Notes: a model not told the origin generated them from the letters alone. Counted from the first letter of the stretch, positions 1 through 7,643 are shown. The stretch is 9,459 nt of DNA from an uncultured Cellvibrio sp. (GCA_946886255.1 CAMPIG010000161.1:1-9459); one strand, 5' to 3'. Program-made: numbers and translations.

Positions 1-126
1 ATGTATCCTTGTTATGTGCGCTACATCAATAACGATTGTCTGTTTTACAAGCTAAACCCGCTTTTCTGGAGATAAATCTCTCTCATTAATGCTGAAAAAC
101 GAGCTCTGGCCCTGGGGTTAGGGCTG

Positions 127-157
127 TTGACTTTCCAGTAACTGAAAGGTTTACTCT
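127..157 (+). promoter_or_regulatory. CueR-type promoter with overlapping operator dyad
   Basis: A -35 element TTGACT (127-132) and a -10-like TACTCT (152-157) are separated by 19 bases, the overlong spacer typical of MerR-family promoters. Between them lies an imperfect dyad, ACTTTCC (130-136), seven bases, then GAAAGGT (144-150), in which 8 of 10 symmetric pairs match. This layout is the same as the known copA/CueR promoter (ACCTTCC-N7-GGAAGGT). The downstream gene is CueR-like, so the inference is that CueR binds here, twists the promoter when it holds Cu(I), and controls its own gene. The opposite strand shows no matching promoter. Confidence 0.8.
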
Positions 158-187
158 CAGGAGTGAGTTACTTGCGGAGCAGATGTT

Positions 188-628
188 ATGAATATTGGAC
201 AAGCAGCGGCGCGTAGCGACCTGAGCGCCAAAACTATTGGTTACTATGAGGACATCGGGCTGGTTGTGCCTCGCCGACAGTCCGGTAATGACTATCGCGA
301 CTATACCGATACCGACATTGAGCAATTGAGCTTCTTGCAACGGGCCCGAGCGGTAGGTTTTGGGCTGGATGAGTGTCGGGAGCTGTTGGAATTATTTCGC
401 AATCCCCAACGCCAGGCGGCTGACGTCAAGCAACTGGTCGTTGATAAGCTGCGGCAGCTCGATGAGCAGCTAAAAGCACTGCAAAGTATGCGTACGACCC
501 TAGCGGGGATGGCAGAAAAATGCGCAGGAGATGAAGCGCCGCACTGTGCGATTATTGAGAACCTTGCCGGTCACGAGGGACAGGGAAGTCCTGTGATGCC
601 ATTCACGTTGATAGAGCCCCGTGATTAA
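188..628 (+). CDS. cueR: CueR-like copper-responsive MerR-family transcriptional regulator
   Basis: This 146-residue protein is a MerR-family regulator that senses cytoplasmic Cu(I) and activates copper efflux genes. Residues 1-70 form the winged helix-turn-helix, starting MNIGQAAARSDLSAKTIGYY and including the family words YYEDIGLV and YRDYT. Residues 75-110 form the dimerisation helix (LRQLDEQLKALQSMR). The metal loop has cysteines at 112 and 120 (KCAGDEAPHC), the same positions and spacing as the two Cu ligands of Escherichia coli CueR, followed by the conserved IIENL. The C-terminal tail lacks the His/Cys-rich end of E. coli CueR. The start is the MNI methionine, eight bases after GGAG (176-179). 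No copA or other copper gene lies in the window, so the target operon is elsewhere or upstream. GolS/HmrR-type specificity for Ag or Au cannot be excluded. Confidence 0.9.
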   Translation: MNIGQAAARSDLSAKTIGYYEDIGLVVPRRQSGNDYRDYTDTDIEQLSFLQRARAVGFGLDECRELLELFRNPQRQAADVKQLVVDKLRQLDEQLKALQSMRTTLAGMAEKCAGDEAPHCAIIENLAGHEGQGSPVMPFTLIEPRD

Positions 629-708
629 CGTTATTTATCAGTGGCCTTATCCTTGAAAGTATTCCGTTTTCCTGATGATTTTGGCGATATAAGACTGATT
701 TTTTTGCA

Positions 709-736
709 TTGACGCAAAGATCCTCAGGCAGATACA
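709..736 (+). promoter_or_regulatory. Weak sigma70 promoter candidate for the glycosyltransferase gene
   Basis: TTGACG (709-714) is followed after 16 bases by GATACA (731-736). The -35 is a good match and the -10 is poor. It is the best candidate in the 154-base gap after cueR, where I also see no clear terminator, so read-through from the cueR promoter remains possible. Confidence 0.3.
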
Positions 737-782
737 GTGCGCTGTCCAATACTAAAAACTAGAATAATTCTCAGGGATTTGT

Positions 783-2384
783 ATGAGCTTTCTTCGTGAG
801 CACAAGTATGTTATCGCTATTTTTTTGCTGGGCGGTCTGATACGTCTGATTGGGCTGGATGTTTTGCCGGCGGGGCTCAATCAAGATGAGGCTTCGGCTG
901 GCTACGACGCCTACGCCATATTAACCCACGGCATGGATCGTAATGGTTATCCCTATCCGGTGCACTTGATTGCCTGGGGTAGCGGGCAAAACGCATTGTA
1001 TTCCTATCTCGCAATTCCATTTATAGCGTTGTTTGATTTATCGGTTTTTTCATTTCGTTTGCCGGCAGCTTTATTCGGCTCCTTTTCCATTTTGATTATG
1101 TACTGGATGTTTTTGCAATTCAGCTCCCGCACGGGCGCGCTGGTTGCGGCATTTTTAGTGGCGGTTAGCCCCTGGCACGTGATGATGAGCCGGTGGGGAC
1201 TTGAAGCGAATATATTCCCGACCATCATCTTGTTGGCGGTTGCCTGTCTTTGTTATTGCCCGCGCAAATATTCTGCTGTGTATGCATTTGCGGTGCTGAT
1301 GGGATTGTCATTGTATGCCTATGGGACAGCCTATCTGTTTGTTCCTTTCATGATGGCTGGGATGGGTGTCTACCTGCTGATTTATAGGCCGATACCGGTG
1401 GTTCATACGTTATCGGCGTATGTGATTGGTGGGATTGTTGCTATTCCTATCCTGCTTTTTATTCTAGTAAATCTTTACGAATGGGAGCCTATGGTCTCGT
1501 CGGTGGGTTCAATTCCCCGCTATACGGGCACCAATCGTTTTACCGAAGTTACTGTGCTGTCCAGCGGCGAAAAGTTTAGCCAGCTGGTAAACAATCTTGA
1601 GCATGCGGGGAGAATATTAGTTTCCGATTTTCATGACGGAAGCTTTTATAACAGTATTGAGGGGTATGGTTATCTGTATCATTGCAGTTTGCCGTTCATT
1701 GTCATCGGATTAGGGATTGTTGTAGCAGCATGGTTCAAGCAGCGAAATTCATTACCACACTTTGCCATTTTGCTGTGGTTTATGGGTGCTGTTGCTGTTT
1801 GTGCATCGTTGTCGGTTAATTTTAATCGAATGAATATTATTTTTTATTCATTGATAATATTTGCTGCTATTGGAATTGAGGCGATCTTGCAGCAAGCCAG
1901 GTCGAAGTTACCGGGCCTGATTGTACTGGCTTTGTTTGTTGTAAACGCCGGGTTTTTCATCCATTACTATGTGGGTGAATATAAAGACCGCATAGGCGAA
2001 TCTTTCTTTGAATCCTTTGAGGACGCCATCAAGACGGTTGATAGCGTAGCACCAAAAGAGGAACAGGTTTACGTAACGCACAATATCAATATGGGTTACA
2101 TCGCGGTGTTGTTCCACACCCGTTACGACGTGCGAGAATATATTAAAACTCGTCAGATTCCCCATATGAACACGATGTTTCAGTCAGTTTCTTCGTTTGG
2201 CCAATATACCTTTGGCGATCCTCGTGCGGCAGCAAATATCGGTCATAGCTTTGTGGTGAATAACAATGAGCTGCATGCATTTCATCCTTCCCGGTTTATT
2301 GTCCGGCAGTTCCGGTACTACAGTGCGGTATTTTCACGGCGTCGATATCAAGAGCAGGGTGGGGAAGTCATCTTGCGAGATTAG
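783..2384 (+). CDS. Glycosyltransferase family 39-like integral membrane protein (GT-C fold)
   Basis: This 533-residue polytopic inner-membrane protein resembles the PMT_2/ArnT group, which moves sugars from polyprenyl-phosphate donors onto acceptors on the periplasmic side. About eleven hydrophobic segments are visible, roughly at residues 10-28, 72-112 (two), 117-131, 143-158, 165-200 (two), 205-230, 300-318, 327-345, 352-368 and 377-397. The first periplasmic loop after TM1 carries GLNQDEASAGYDAY, with D35-E36 where GT-C enzymes place their catalytic acid. Residues 400-533 form a hydrophilic, presumably periplasmic domain. AGGGA (773-777) precedes the start by five bases. The gene looks more T-rich than prfB or lysS, with loose codon choice, which may mean transfer or weak expression. 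It is alone between cueR and prfB with no polysaccharide or lipid-A genes beside it, so donor and acceptor are unknown. The family call is solid; the substrate is not. Confidence 0.75.
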   Translation: MSFLREHKYVIAIFLLGGLIRLIGLDVLPAGLNQDEASAGYDAYAILTHGMDRNGYPYPVHLIAWGSGQNALYSYLAIPFIALFDLSVFSFRLPAALFGSFSILIMYWMFLQFSSRTGALVAAFLVAVSPWHVMMSRWGLEANIFPTIILLAVACLCYCPRKYSAVYAFAVLMGLSLYAYGTAYLFVPFMMAGMGVYLLIYRPIPVVHTLSAYVIGGIVAIPILLFILVNLYEWEPMVSSVGSIPRYTGTNRFTEVTVLSSGEKFSQLVNNLEHAGRILVSDFHDGSFYNSIEGYGYLYHCSLPFIVIGLGIVVAAWFKQRNSLPHFAILLWFMGAVAVCASLSVNFNRMNIIFYSLIIFAAIGIEAILQQARSKLPGLIVLALFVVNAGFFIHYYVGEYKDRIGESFFESFEDAIKTVDSVAPKEEQVYVTHNINMGYIAVLFHTRYDVREYIKTRQIPHMNTMFQSVSSFGQYTFGDPRAAANIGHSFVVNNNELHAFHPSRFIVRQFRYYSAVFSRRRYQEQGGEVILRD

Positions 2385-2465
2385 TCTTAGGGCGAAGAGC
2401 CTGCTATGCCTGTCACAATGGATGGGCAATGCGAGCGATATAGATCGCCTATGTAACTTTGGCTT

Positions 2466-2494
2466 TTGAGTCATACCCGCAAGTCATGTAGAAT
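2466..2494 (+). promoter_or_regulatory. Sigma70-type promoter of the prfB-lysS operon
   Basis: TTGAGT (2466-2471) and TAGAAT (2489-2494) are separated by exactly 17 bases, matching four and five of six consensus positions. Transcription would start near 2501, giving a leader of about 54 bases before the prfB start. No competing promoter of this quality is seen between the end of the glycosyltransferase gene and prfB. Confidence 0.6.
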
Positions 2495-2554
2495 GCGCGC
2501 CTACTTTTAACCTGACCGAGCCTGCACCTGTCGGTAAAACCCATTAAGCCTGCT

Positions 2555-3650
2555 ATGGAAATTAATCCTTTACTGAATACCCTGAAAGACCTCGCTGAGC
2601 GCACCCGTGTGCTTAGGGGGTATCTTTGACTACGATCACAAAAAAGAACGTTTGACCGAAGTTGAAATGGAGCTGGGAGAGTCCGCTGTATGGGACAACC
2701 CCGAACGAGCCCAGGCCTTGGGGCGCGAACGATCCTCCCTCGAAATCGTGGTAAAAACCATCGAAGCTCTGGAATCCGGTATCAGCGATTGCCGCGAACT
2801 GCTTGATATGGCCGTTGAGGAAAACGACGAGTCGAGTGTCAACGATGTCGCCGCCGAACTTGAGCGGCTGGATGAGCAACTGCAAGAGCTGGAATTCCGC
2901 CGTATGTTCTCCGGCGAGATGGACCCCAATAACGCCTTCCTTGATATTCAGTCTGGTTCCGGTGGAACTGAAGCCCAGGACTGGGCGGAGATGGTTCTGC
3001 GCATGTACCTGCGCTGGGGCGAGGCCAAAGGGTTCAAAACTACACTGGAAGAAGTTTCTGAAGGTGAAGTCGCCGGCATAAAAAGCGCCACGATTCGCTT
3101 CGAAGGCGAGTATGCCTTTGGGTGGTTGCGTACCGAAACCGGCGTGCATCGCCTGGTGCGCAAGTCGCCGTTTGATTCCGGCAACCGCCGCCACACATCC
3201 TTTTGTTCCGTATTCGTTTCGCCGGAAATTGATGACAACATCGACATTGAAATTAATCCCGCCGATTTGCGGATCGATACCTACCGCGCGAGCGGCGCCG
3301 GTGGTCAGCACGTTAACAAGACCGACTCGGCCATCCGTATCACCCACATACCCACTGGCATTGTTGTGCAATGTCAAAGTGAGCGCTCCCAGCACCAGAA
3401 CCGTGATCAGGCATTCAAGATGCTACGGGCGCGGATGTACGAGCAGGAAATGCTCAAACGCAATGCAGACAAGCAGGCAATGGAAGACAGCAAGGCCGAT
3501 ATCGGCTGGGGCAGCCAGATTCGCTCTTATGTACTGGACGATTCGCGTATTAAAGACTTGCGTACCAGCGTACAGACGAGTAACTGCCAATCGGTACTGG
3601 ATGGCGCACTGGATCAGTTTATTGTCGCCAGCCTGAAGGCCGGATTGTAA
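2555..3650 (+). CDS. prfB: Peptide chain release factor 2, expressed by programmed +1 frameshift
   Basis: Release factor 2 recognises UGA and UAA in the ribosomal A site and triggers peptidyl-tRNA hydrolysis. The gene is in two frames: codons 1-24 from ATG 2555 ([18 protein letters not shown]...), then an in-frame TGA at 2627-2629, bypassed by a +1 shift so that GAC (2628-2630) becomes residue 25. The joined product is 364 residues, against 365 in E. coli. The anticodon-mimic SPF tripeptide is at residues 204-206 and the catalytic GGQ at 249-251. The residue four before GGQ is Ala (YRASGAGGQ), as in most bacteria, unlike the Thr246 of E. coli K-12. The N-terminal coiled coil occupies about residues 25-110. 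No good Shine-Dalgarno sequence precedes the start. It is first in an operon with lysS, as in E. coli. Reading only the second frame from GTG 2607 would lose the true N-terminus. Confidence 0.96.
2615..2630 (+). promoter_or_regulatory. prfB: Programmed +1 frameshift signal of prfB
   Basis: The signal is AGGGGG (2615-2620), a three-base spacer TAT, the slippery codon CTT (2624-2626), stop TGA (2627-2629) and C at 2630. AGGGGGTATCTTTGAC is identical to the E. coli prfB signal as I recall it. The internal Shine-Dalgarno element pairs with 16S rRNA and pushes tRNA-Leu from CUU to UUU when termination at UGA is slow. RF2 scarcity therefore raises RF2 synthesis, an autoregulatory loop well established for this family. 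Confidence 0.96.
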
Positions 3651-3707
3651 TTACCCGATTCCTCAAGACTTAACCCTGACTATTTAACCACTGAAACCCT
3701 AACCATT

Positions 3708-5204
3708 ATGAGCAACGACACTACTCAGCCACAGGGCCAGGCCCACGACGAAAACAAATTGATTGCCGAGCGCCGCAGCAAACTGGATGCGATTCGCGAG
3801 AAGGGCAACGCTTTTCCTAATGATTTTCGTCGTGAACATAAAAGCATAGAGCTTCAGCAATCCCATGGCGAAAAAACCAAGGAAGAACTGGAATCTTTGG
3901 GTGAGGTTGTCAGCGTTGCAGGTCGTATCATGGCCAAGCGTGGCCCATTCATGGTATTGCAGGATGGTGATGGCACAATTCAGTTATATGCCGACAAACA
4001 GGCGCAGGAACACATCAAGGAAACCTGGGGATTGTGGGATATTGGCGATATCGTTGGTGCCAAAGGTGCGTTGCATAAGTCGGGTAAGGGCGATCTTTAT
4101 GTCAATCTCGAAGAATACCAATTACTGACCAAATCCCTGCGTCCACTGCCGGATAAATATCACGGTCTGAGTGATCAGGAAATTCGTTATCGTCAGCGCT
4201 ATGTGGATTTAATCGTGAACCCTGAAGTGCGCGATACCTTCCGTCTGCGCTCCAAGTGTATCGATTTTATTCGTCGCTACATGAACAGCCGTGACTTTAT
4301 GGAAGTGGAAACACCCATGCTGCACGTGATTCCCGGCGGCGCCTCGGCGCGCCCCTTCGTCACCCACCATAATGCGCTGGATATTGAAATGTTTTTGCGG
4401 ATTGCGCCGGAGCTTTATTTAAAGCGTCTGGTTGTCGGCGGTTTTGAACGCGTCTTTGAGATCAACCGTAATTTTCGCAACGAAGGTACCTCCACTCGCC
4501 ACAATCCCGAATTCACCATGATGGAGTTTTATCAGGCGTACGCGGATTACAAAGACCTGATGGATCTTACCGAAGACATGCTGCGCAAGCTGTGCCAGGA
4601 AGTCATGGGCACGACGACCTTGACGTATCAGGACAGTGTATATGACTTCGGCAAACCCTTCACACGTTTGTCGGTATTCGATGCTGTGTTGCAATACAAT
4701 ACGCAAATTTCCCGTGAGCAATTAAGCACAATTGAGGGCGCGCGCCAGGCAGCCAGAGATCTTAAAATCAAAATCAAAGATACTGATGGCCTGGGCAAGA
4801 TCCAGATCGAAATCTTTGAAGAAACCGTCGAACATAAACTGGATCAACCGACCTTCATTACCGAATATCCCATTGAAGTGTCACCGCTGGCGCGGCGCAA
4901 TGATCAAAATCCGGCGGTCACGGATCGCTTTGAATTCTTTATCGGCGGACGCGAATTGGCCAATGGTTTCTCCGAGTTAAATGATGCGGAAGATCAGGCT
5001 GAGCGGTTTATGCAGCAGGTGCGTGAAAAAGATGCCGGTGATGATGAAGCCATGCATTTTGACGGTGACTATGTACGCGCTCTGGAATACGGGTTGCCAC
5101 CAACGGCGGGTGAGGGTATCGGTATTGATCGGTTGGTGATGTTGTTTGCCAACGCGCCATCCATCCGCGATGTGCTGTTATTTCCTCATATGCGGCCGGA
5201 ATAA
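3708..5204 (+). CDS. lysS: Lysyl-tRNA synthetase, class II
   Basis: This 498-residue enzyme charges tRNA-Lys with lysine using ATP in the cytoplasm. Residues 1-60 are a charged N-terminal extension, and about 66-140 form the OB-fold anticodon-binding domain ([20 protein letters not shown]). The class II catalytic core follows: motif 1 around 195-215 ([20 protein letters not shown]), motif 2 at 256-275 ([20 protein letters not shown]) and motif 3 at 468-477 ([10 protein letters not shown]), whose Arg475 contacts ATP. Length and motifs are normal for bacterial LysS. It lies 57 bases after prfB on the same strand with no terminator between them, so it is probably co-transcribed. No Shine-Dalgarno element is visible before ATG 3708, which is odd for a highly expressed gene. 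The transcript ends at the hairpin at 5226-5253. Confidence 0.97.
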   Translation: MSNDTTQPQGQAHDENKLIAERRSKLDAIREKGNAFPNDFRREHKSIELQQSHGEKTKEELESLGEVVSVAGRIMAKRGPFMVLQDGDGTIQLYADKQAQEHIKETWGLWDIGDIVGAKGALHKSGKGDLYVNLEEYQLLTKSLRPLPDKYHGLSDQEIRYRQRYVDLIVNPEVRDTFRLRSKCIDFIRRYMNSRDFMEVETPMLHVIPGGASARPFVTHHNALDIEMFLRIAPELYLKRLVVGGFERVFEINRNFRNEGTSTRHNPEFTMMEFYQAYADYKDLMDLTEDMLRKLCQEVMGTTTLTYQDSVYDFGKPFTRLSVFDAVLQYNTQISREQLSTIEGARQAARDLKIKIKDTDGLGKIQIEIFEETVEHKLDQPTFITEYPIEVSPLARRNDQNPAVTDRFEFFIGGRELANGFSELNDAEDQAERFMQQVREKDAGDDEAMHFDGDYVRALEYGLPPTAGEGIGIDRLVMLFANAPSIRDVLLFPHMRPE

Positions 5205-5225
5205 TGTGTTGCCAGGGATAACCAT

Positions 5226-5253
5226 GTGGCGCCGTCAGGCGCCACTGTTTTTT
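5226..5253 (+). terminator. Intrinsic terminator after lysS
   Basis: A perfect 8-base-pair GC-rich stem, GTGGCGCC (5226-5233) with GGCGCCAC (5238-5245), has a four-base loop and is followed by TGTTTTTT (5246-5253). It starts 21 bases after the lysS stop. The other strand has no T-run after the stem, so it acts on plus-strand transcription only. Confidence 0.9.
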
Positions 5254-5281
5254 AACAGGTGCGGTGTATACACCTGGTTAA
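5252..5281. repeat. Imperfect inverted repeat between converging genes
   Basis: TTAACAGGTG (5252-5261) and CACCTGGTTAA (5271-5281) are inverted copies differing by one inserted G, around a nine-base loop. It lies directly after the stop of the minus-strand pseudouridine synthase gene. On that strand no T-run follows, so it is at best a weak or Rho-assisted end or an mRNA-stabilising hairpin. Confidence 0.45.
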
Positions 5282-5283
5282 AC

Positions 5284-6135
5284 CTAATCAGCTGAAACAG
5301 CCAGTTGTTTATCGGCAGGTAAGGTGACCTCAAGGGATGTGTGATTGAACGGGCAAACGAACGATAACGCATAAGCCAACAGCTGAAGTGGCTCCGCTGT
5401 AGCTTTCCCGTATAAGCGGTCGCCAATGATCGGGTGGCCAAAGGTTGCAAGGTGGCGGCGAATCTGATGTTTCCGGCCGGTTTCAATATGCACATCAAGC
5501 AGTGTTCGCAATCTGGTTTTGTCCTCGTGCAAGCTATACACACGGGTAAGGGCAACTTTATCGTCCAAGGGATAATCGAGCGTTACACCGGTTGTGGGAA
5601 TAGGCGGTAAACCGTTTACCCAAGCCTGATAGCATTTGCGAATGTCGCGCGATTGAAATAAATGGGAAAGGCGTGCCGCACTTTGCTGATCATGGGCAAT
5701 CAGAACCAGCCCAGCGGCATCGGCATCCAGACGGTGCACCAGAAAGCATTCACGTTTAGGTTTTCCGTTGACTTCAACCCAGCGCAGCAGGCTGCAATGA
5801 TCGCCCCATTGCGAACCTTGGGACAGCATACCGTGGGGCTTGAACCAGATGCTGTAACGGTCAGCATCATGGATTAACTGCGCCGGCTCGGGTTTGCGTG
5901 CGAGCACGTGTTCGTCGTAAAAAAGCTGTATCTTGCAGCCTTTGCTCAATACCTTGGTTGCGCGACGCAAGCGCAACGTTTTACCTTTCTGGTTCCACCA
6001 GGCGGCGCCTTTGTTCATCGCATCTTTTATGCGTTGACGCGAAAGCCCGGTGCCATCAGCGAGCACATCGAGTGCGGTTTGTCCGGGGTTGTCCACGACA
6101 AATGTGAAAGTTTTGGGCGAAGATTGATCGGGCAT
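5284..6135 (-). CDS. RluA-family RNA pseudouridine synthase
   Basis: This 283-residue cytoplasmic enzyme should convert specific uridines in rRNA or tRNA to pseudouridine. Residues 15-75 look like an S4-type RNA-binding segment (LSRQRIKDAMNKGA, then KGCKIQLFYDE). The catalytic domain holds KPHGMLSQG (99-107), the signature HRLDADAAGLVL (134-145) with catalytic Asp137, ETGRKHQIRRHL (218-229) and GHPIIGDRLYG (233-243). The usual HRLDxxTSG is altered to HRLDADAAG, and KPHG replaces the common KPAG, so it sits in a divergent branch and I cannot say which of RluA, RluC, RluD, TruC or another group it matches. The start is ATG at 6133-6135, with no clear Shine-Dalgarno. It converges on lysS and diverges from yaeQ across 37 bases. 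Confidence 0.88.
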   Translation of the reverse strand: MPDQSSPKTFTFVVDNPGQTALDVLADGTGLSRQRIKDAMNKGAAWWNQKGKTLRLRRATKVLSKGCKIQLFYDEHVLARKPEPAQLIHDADRYSIWFKPHGMLSQGSQWGDHCSLLRWVEVNGKPKRECFLVHRLDADAAGLVLIAHDQQSAARLSHLFQSRDIRKCYQAWVNGLPPIPTTGVTLDYPLDDKVALTRVYSLHEDKTRLRTLLDVHIETGRKHQIRRHLATFGHPIIGDRLYGKATAEPLQLLAYALSFVCPFNHTSLEVTLPADKQLAVSAD

Positions 6136-6152
6136 AGTGATGGGTGTCGTAA

Positions 6153-6183
6153 TTTATATAAGGGTATAAAACGTGGCTGAAAA
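6153..6183 (-). promoter_or_regulatory. Possible promoter of the pseudouridine synthase gene
   Basis: Read on the minus strand, TTTTCA (6183-6178) lies 17 bases before TATATA (6160-6155), with an overlapping TATAAA (6158-6153). The intergenic space is only 37 bases, so the -35 would sit inside the start of yaeQ. The elements are weak and A/T-rich runs match easily by chance. Confidence 0.3.
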
Positions 6184-6706
6184 GGCGACTGTCTGTAAAG
6201 CGAATATTACGCTGTCTGATATGGATCGGCACTACTATGGCGACCTGAGTTTAACAATCGCCCAGCATCCATCGGAAACGGCGGAGCGGATGATGGTTCG
6301 GTTGTTAAGTTTTTGCTATCGCGCGGCAGATAACCTGACCTTTACCCGCGGGTTATCATCTGCCGATGAACCAGATATCTGGCTCAAATCGGATGACGGA
6401 CGAATCCTGGAATGGATAGAAGTCGGGCAACCGGCACCAGACCGGTTAAAAAAAGCCCAAGGTATTGCCCAGCAGGTTCTGGTTTTTGCTTATGGCCGGG
6501 GGATGGATATCTGGTGGAAAAACAACACGGGCGCCATCCAGGCATTGTCCAAGGTAAAGGTCCATTATTTTGATGCCGCTGAATTGCAAGACTTAACAAA
6601 ACTTGCAGCAAAAACAATGAACCTTACAATTTCTATCACAGAGGCTATCGCTTATATCTCCAGTGCTGAGCACAATATCAGTGTCAGTCTGCGCGATATG
6701 CCTTGA
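6173..6706 (+). CDS. yaeQ: YaeQ family protein
   Basis: This 177-residue protein matches the YaeQ family along its whole length (E. coli YaeQ is about 180 residues). Recognisable words are KATVCKANITLSDMDR (4-19), the family hallmark QHPSETAERMMVRLL (31-45), FTRGLSSADEPDIWL (57-71), EWIEVGQPAPDRLKKA (80-95) and DIWWKNN (112-118). The family has a PD-(D/E)XK nuclease-like fold; Asp68, Glu83 and Lys93/94 fall in the region where that core would be, though catalysis has not been shown to my knowledge and the cellular role is unclear. The start is GTG 6173 with AGGG (6161-6164) eight bases upstream, which gives the expected N-terminus. It is divergent from the pseudouridine synthase gene and 88 bases ahead of cnoX on the same strand, so they could share a transcript. 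Confidence 0.92.
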   Translation: MAEKATVCKANITLSDMDRHYYGDLSLTIAQHPSETAERMMVRLLSFCYRAADNLTFTRGLSSADEPDIWLKSDDGRILEWIEVGQPAPDRLKKAQGIAQQVLVFAYGRGMDIWWKNNTGAIQALSKVKVHYFDAAELQDLTKLAAKTMNLTISITEAIAYISSAEHNISVSLRDMP

Positions 6707-6771
6707 GCTGGTATGGCAGCCGATCCACAAAAATGCAACCAGCTGTGCGAACAAAAGTTAATTATTTTGTT
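6706..6771. repeat. Two tandem inverted repeats between yaeQ and cnoX
   Basis: AGCTGGT (6706-6712) and ACCAGCT (6738-6744) are perfect seven-base inverted copies with a 25-base loop, starting on the last base of the yaeQ stop codon. Just after, AACAAAA (6750-6756) and TTTTGTT (6765-6771) form a second, AT-rich pair with an eight-base centre. Neither has the shape of a strong intrinsic terminator. The second could be an operator near the cnoX promoter, which I cannot otherwise place. Confidence 0.35.
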
Positions 6772-6794
6772 ATCAGGAATCAGGATTTTTATCT

Positions 6795-7643
6795 ATGCAT
6801 ATCGTCGACATTACGCTTGAAAATGCACAACAATTACTGATTGACGAATCGTTTACCCGCCCCGTTCTTGTGGATTTCTGGGCTGATTGGTGCGGACCTT
6901 GTAAATCCTTGATGCCGATCCTCGAAAAATTGGCTAATGAATACCAAGGGTCTTTTTTACTCGCCAAGGTTAACGCGGACGATCAGAACATGATTGCCGC
7001 ACAATTCGGCGTGCGCAGTTTGCCTACGGTGATGTTGATCAAAGACGGGCAACCTCTTGATGGGTTTACCGGGGCACAGACAGAAAACGTTGTGCGGCAG
7101 ATGCTGGAAAAGCACCTGCCTAAAGCCTGGGAAAAAACCGTGCAACAGGCAGAAGATTATATTGCTACCGGCGATTTCGCCGCTGCGTTACCGCTTTTGC
7201 GTCAGGCCGCAGAGGAATCCGGCCATCAATCAGCAATTGTTATTACGCTGGCGCAAACCTTATTGGAATTAAATCGTATTGAAGAAGCTGAAGGCTTATT
7301 GACCGGCGTTCGAATGATCGATCAGGATGCACATTTTCAACAGGTGTTGGCCCAGCTTCAGTTAAAAAAGCAAGCGGCAAAAACACCCGAAGTAACAGCG
7401 TTGGAAACCGCGTTGGAAAAAGATTCGACCAATCTGGATCTTATGTATCAACTAGCCGTGCAATTAAACCAGGAAGGTTATTATCGAAAAGCGTTGGAAT
7501 TATTGTTGCAGATTTTGCAAAAAAACCGTCAGTTTTCTGATGGCGCAGCACGAAAAACGATGACAGATATCCTCACTGCTTTAGGTAAAGGCGATCCGCT
7601 GGCGGTCGAATTCCAGCGCAAATTATTTACATTGCTTTACTAG
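6795..7643 (+). CDS. cnoX: CnoX/YbbN-type thioredoxin-TPR co-chaperone with WCGPC site
   Basis: This 282-residue cytoplasmic protein has a thioredoxin domain (about 1-110) joined to TPR-like helices (about 115-282). The architecture and length match E. coli CnoX (YbbN), a holdase that protects proteins and works with GroEL/ES. The TPR part shares family words such as DYIATGDFAAALPLL, ALELL, RKTMTDILTALGKGDPLA and a C-terminal FTLLY. Unlike E. coli CnoX, whose site is degenerate (SQHC), this one keeps the canonical W32-C33-G34-P35-C36 and the cis-proline at 77 (SLPTV), so it should be redox-active, as described for Caulobacter CnoX. AGGA (6782-6785) lies nine bases before ATG 6795. No clear intrinsic terminator follows. 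A plain thioredoxin is ruled out by the long C-terminal region. Confidence 0.92.
   Translation: MHIVDITLENAQQLLIDESFTRPVLVDFWADWCGPCKSLMPILEKLANEYQGSFLLAKVNADDQNMIAAQFGVRSLPTVMLIKDGQPLDGFTGAQTENVVRQMLEKHLPKAWEKTVQQAEDYIATGDFAAALPLLRQAAEESGHQSAIVITLAQTLLELNRIEEAEGLLTGVRMIDQDAHFQQVLAQLQLKKQAAKTPEVTALETALEKDSTNLDLMYQLAVQLNQEGYYRKALELLLQILQKNRQFSDGAARKTMTDILTALGKGDPLAVEFQRKLFTLLY

Noticed and set aside
1..75. Open plus-strand frame from the window edge to TAA at 73-75
   Set aside because: Only 24 codons are visible, without recognisable family words; it could be the end of an upstream gene or chance, so no gene is called.
2435..2448. Hairpin GCGAT-ATAG-ATCGC after the glycosyltransferase gene as a terminator
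   Set aside because: The stem has only five pairs and is not followed by a T-run.
2613..3395. Long 260-codon minus-strand reading frame
   Set aside because: It lies wholly opposite prfB, which is certain from its motifs; the antisense frame is open because of prfB codon bias and its product resembles nothing known.
3112..3636. 174-codon plus-strand frame overlapping prfB
   Set aside because: It is a frame-shifted shadow of RF2 coding sequence, with arginine- and proline-rich low-complexity content.
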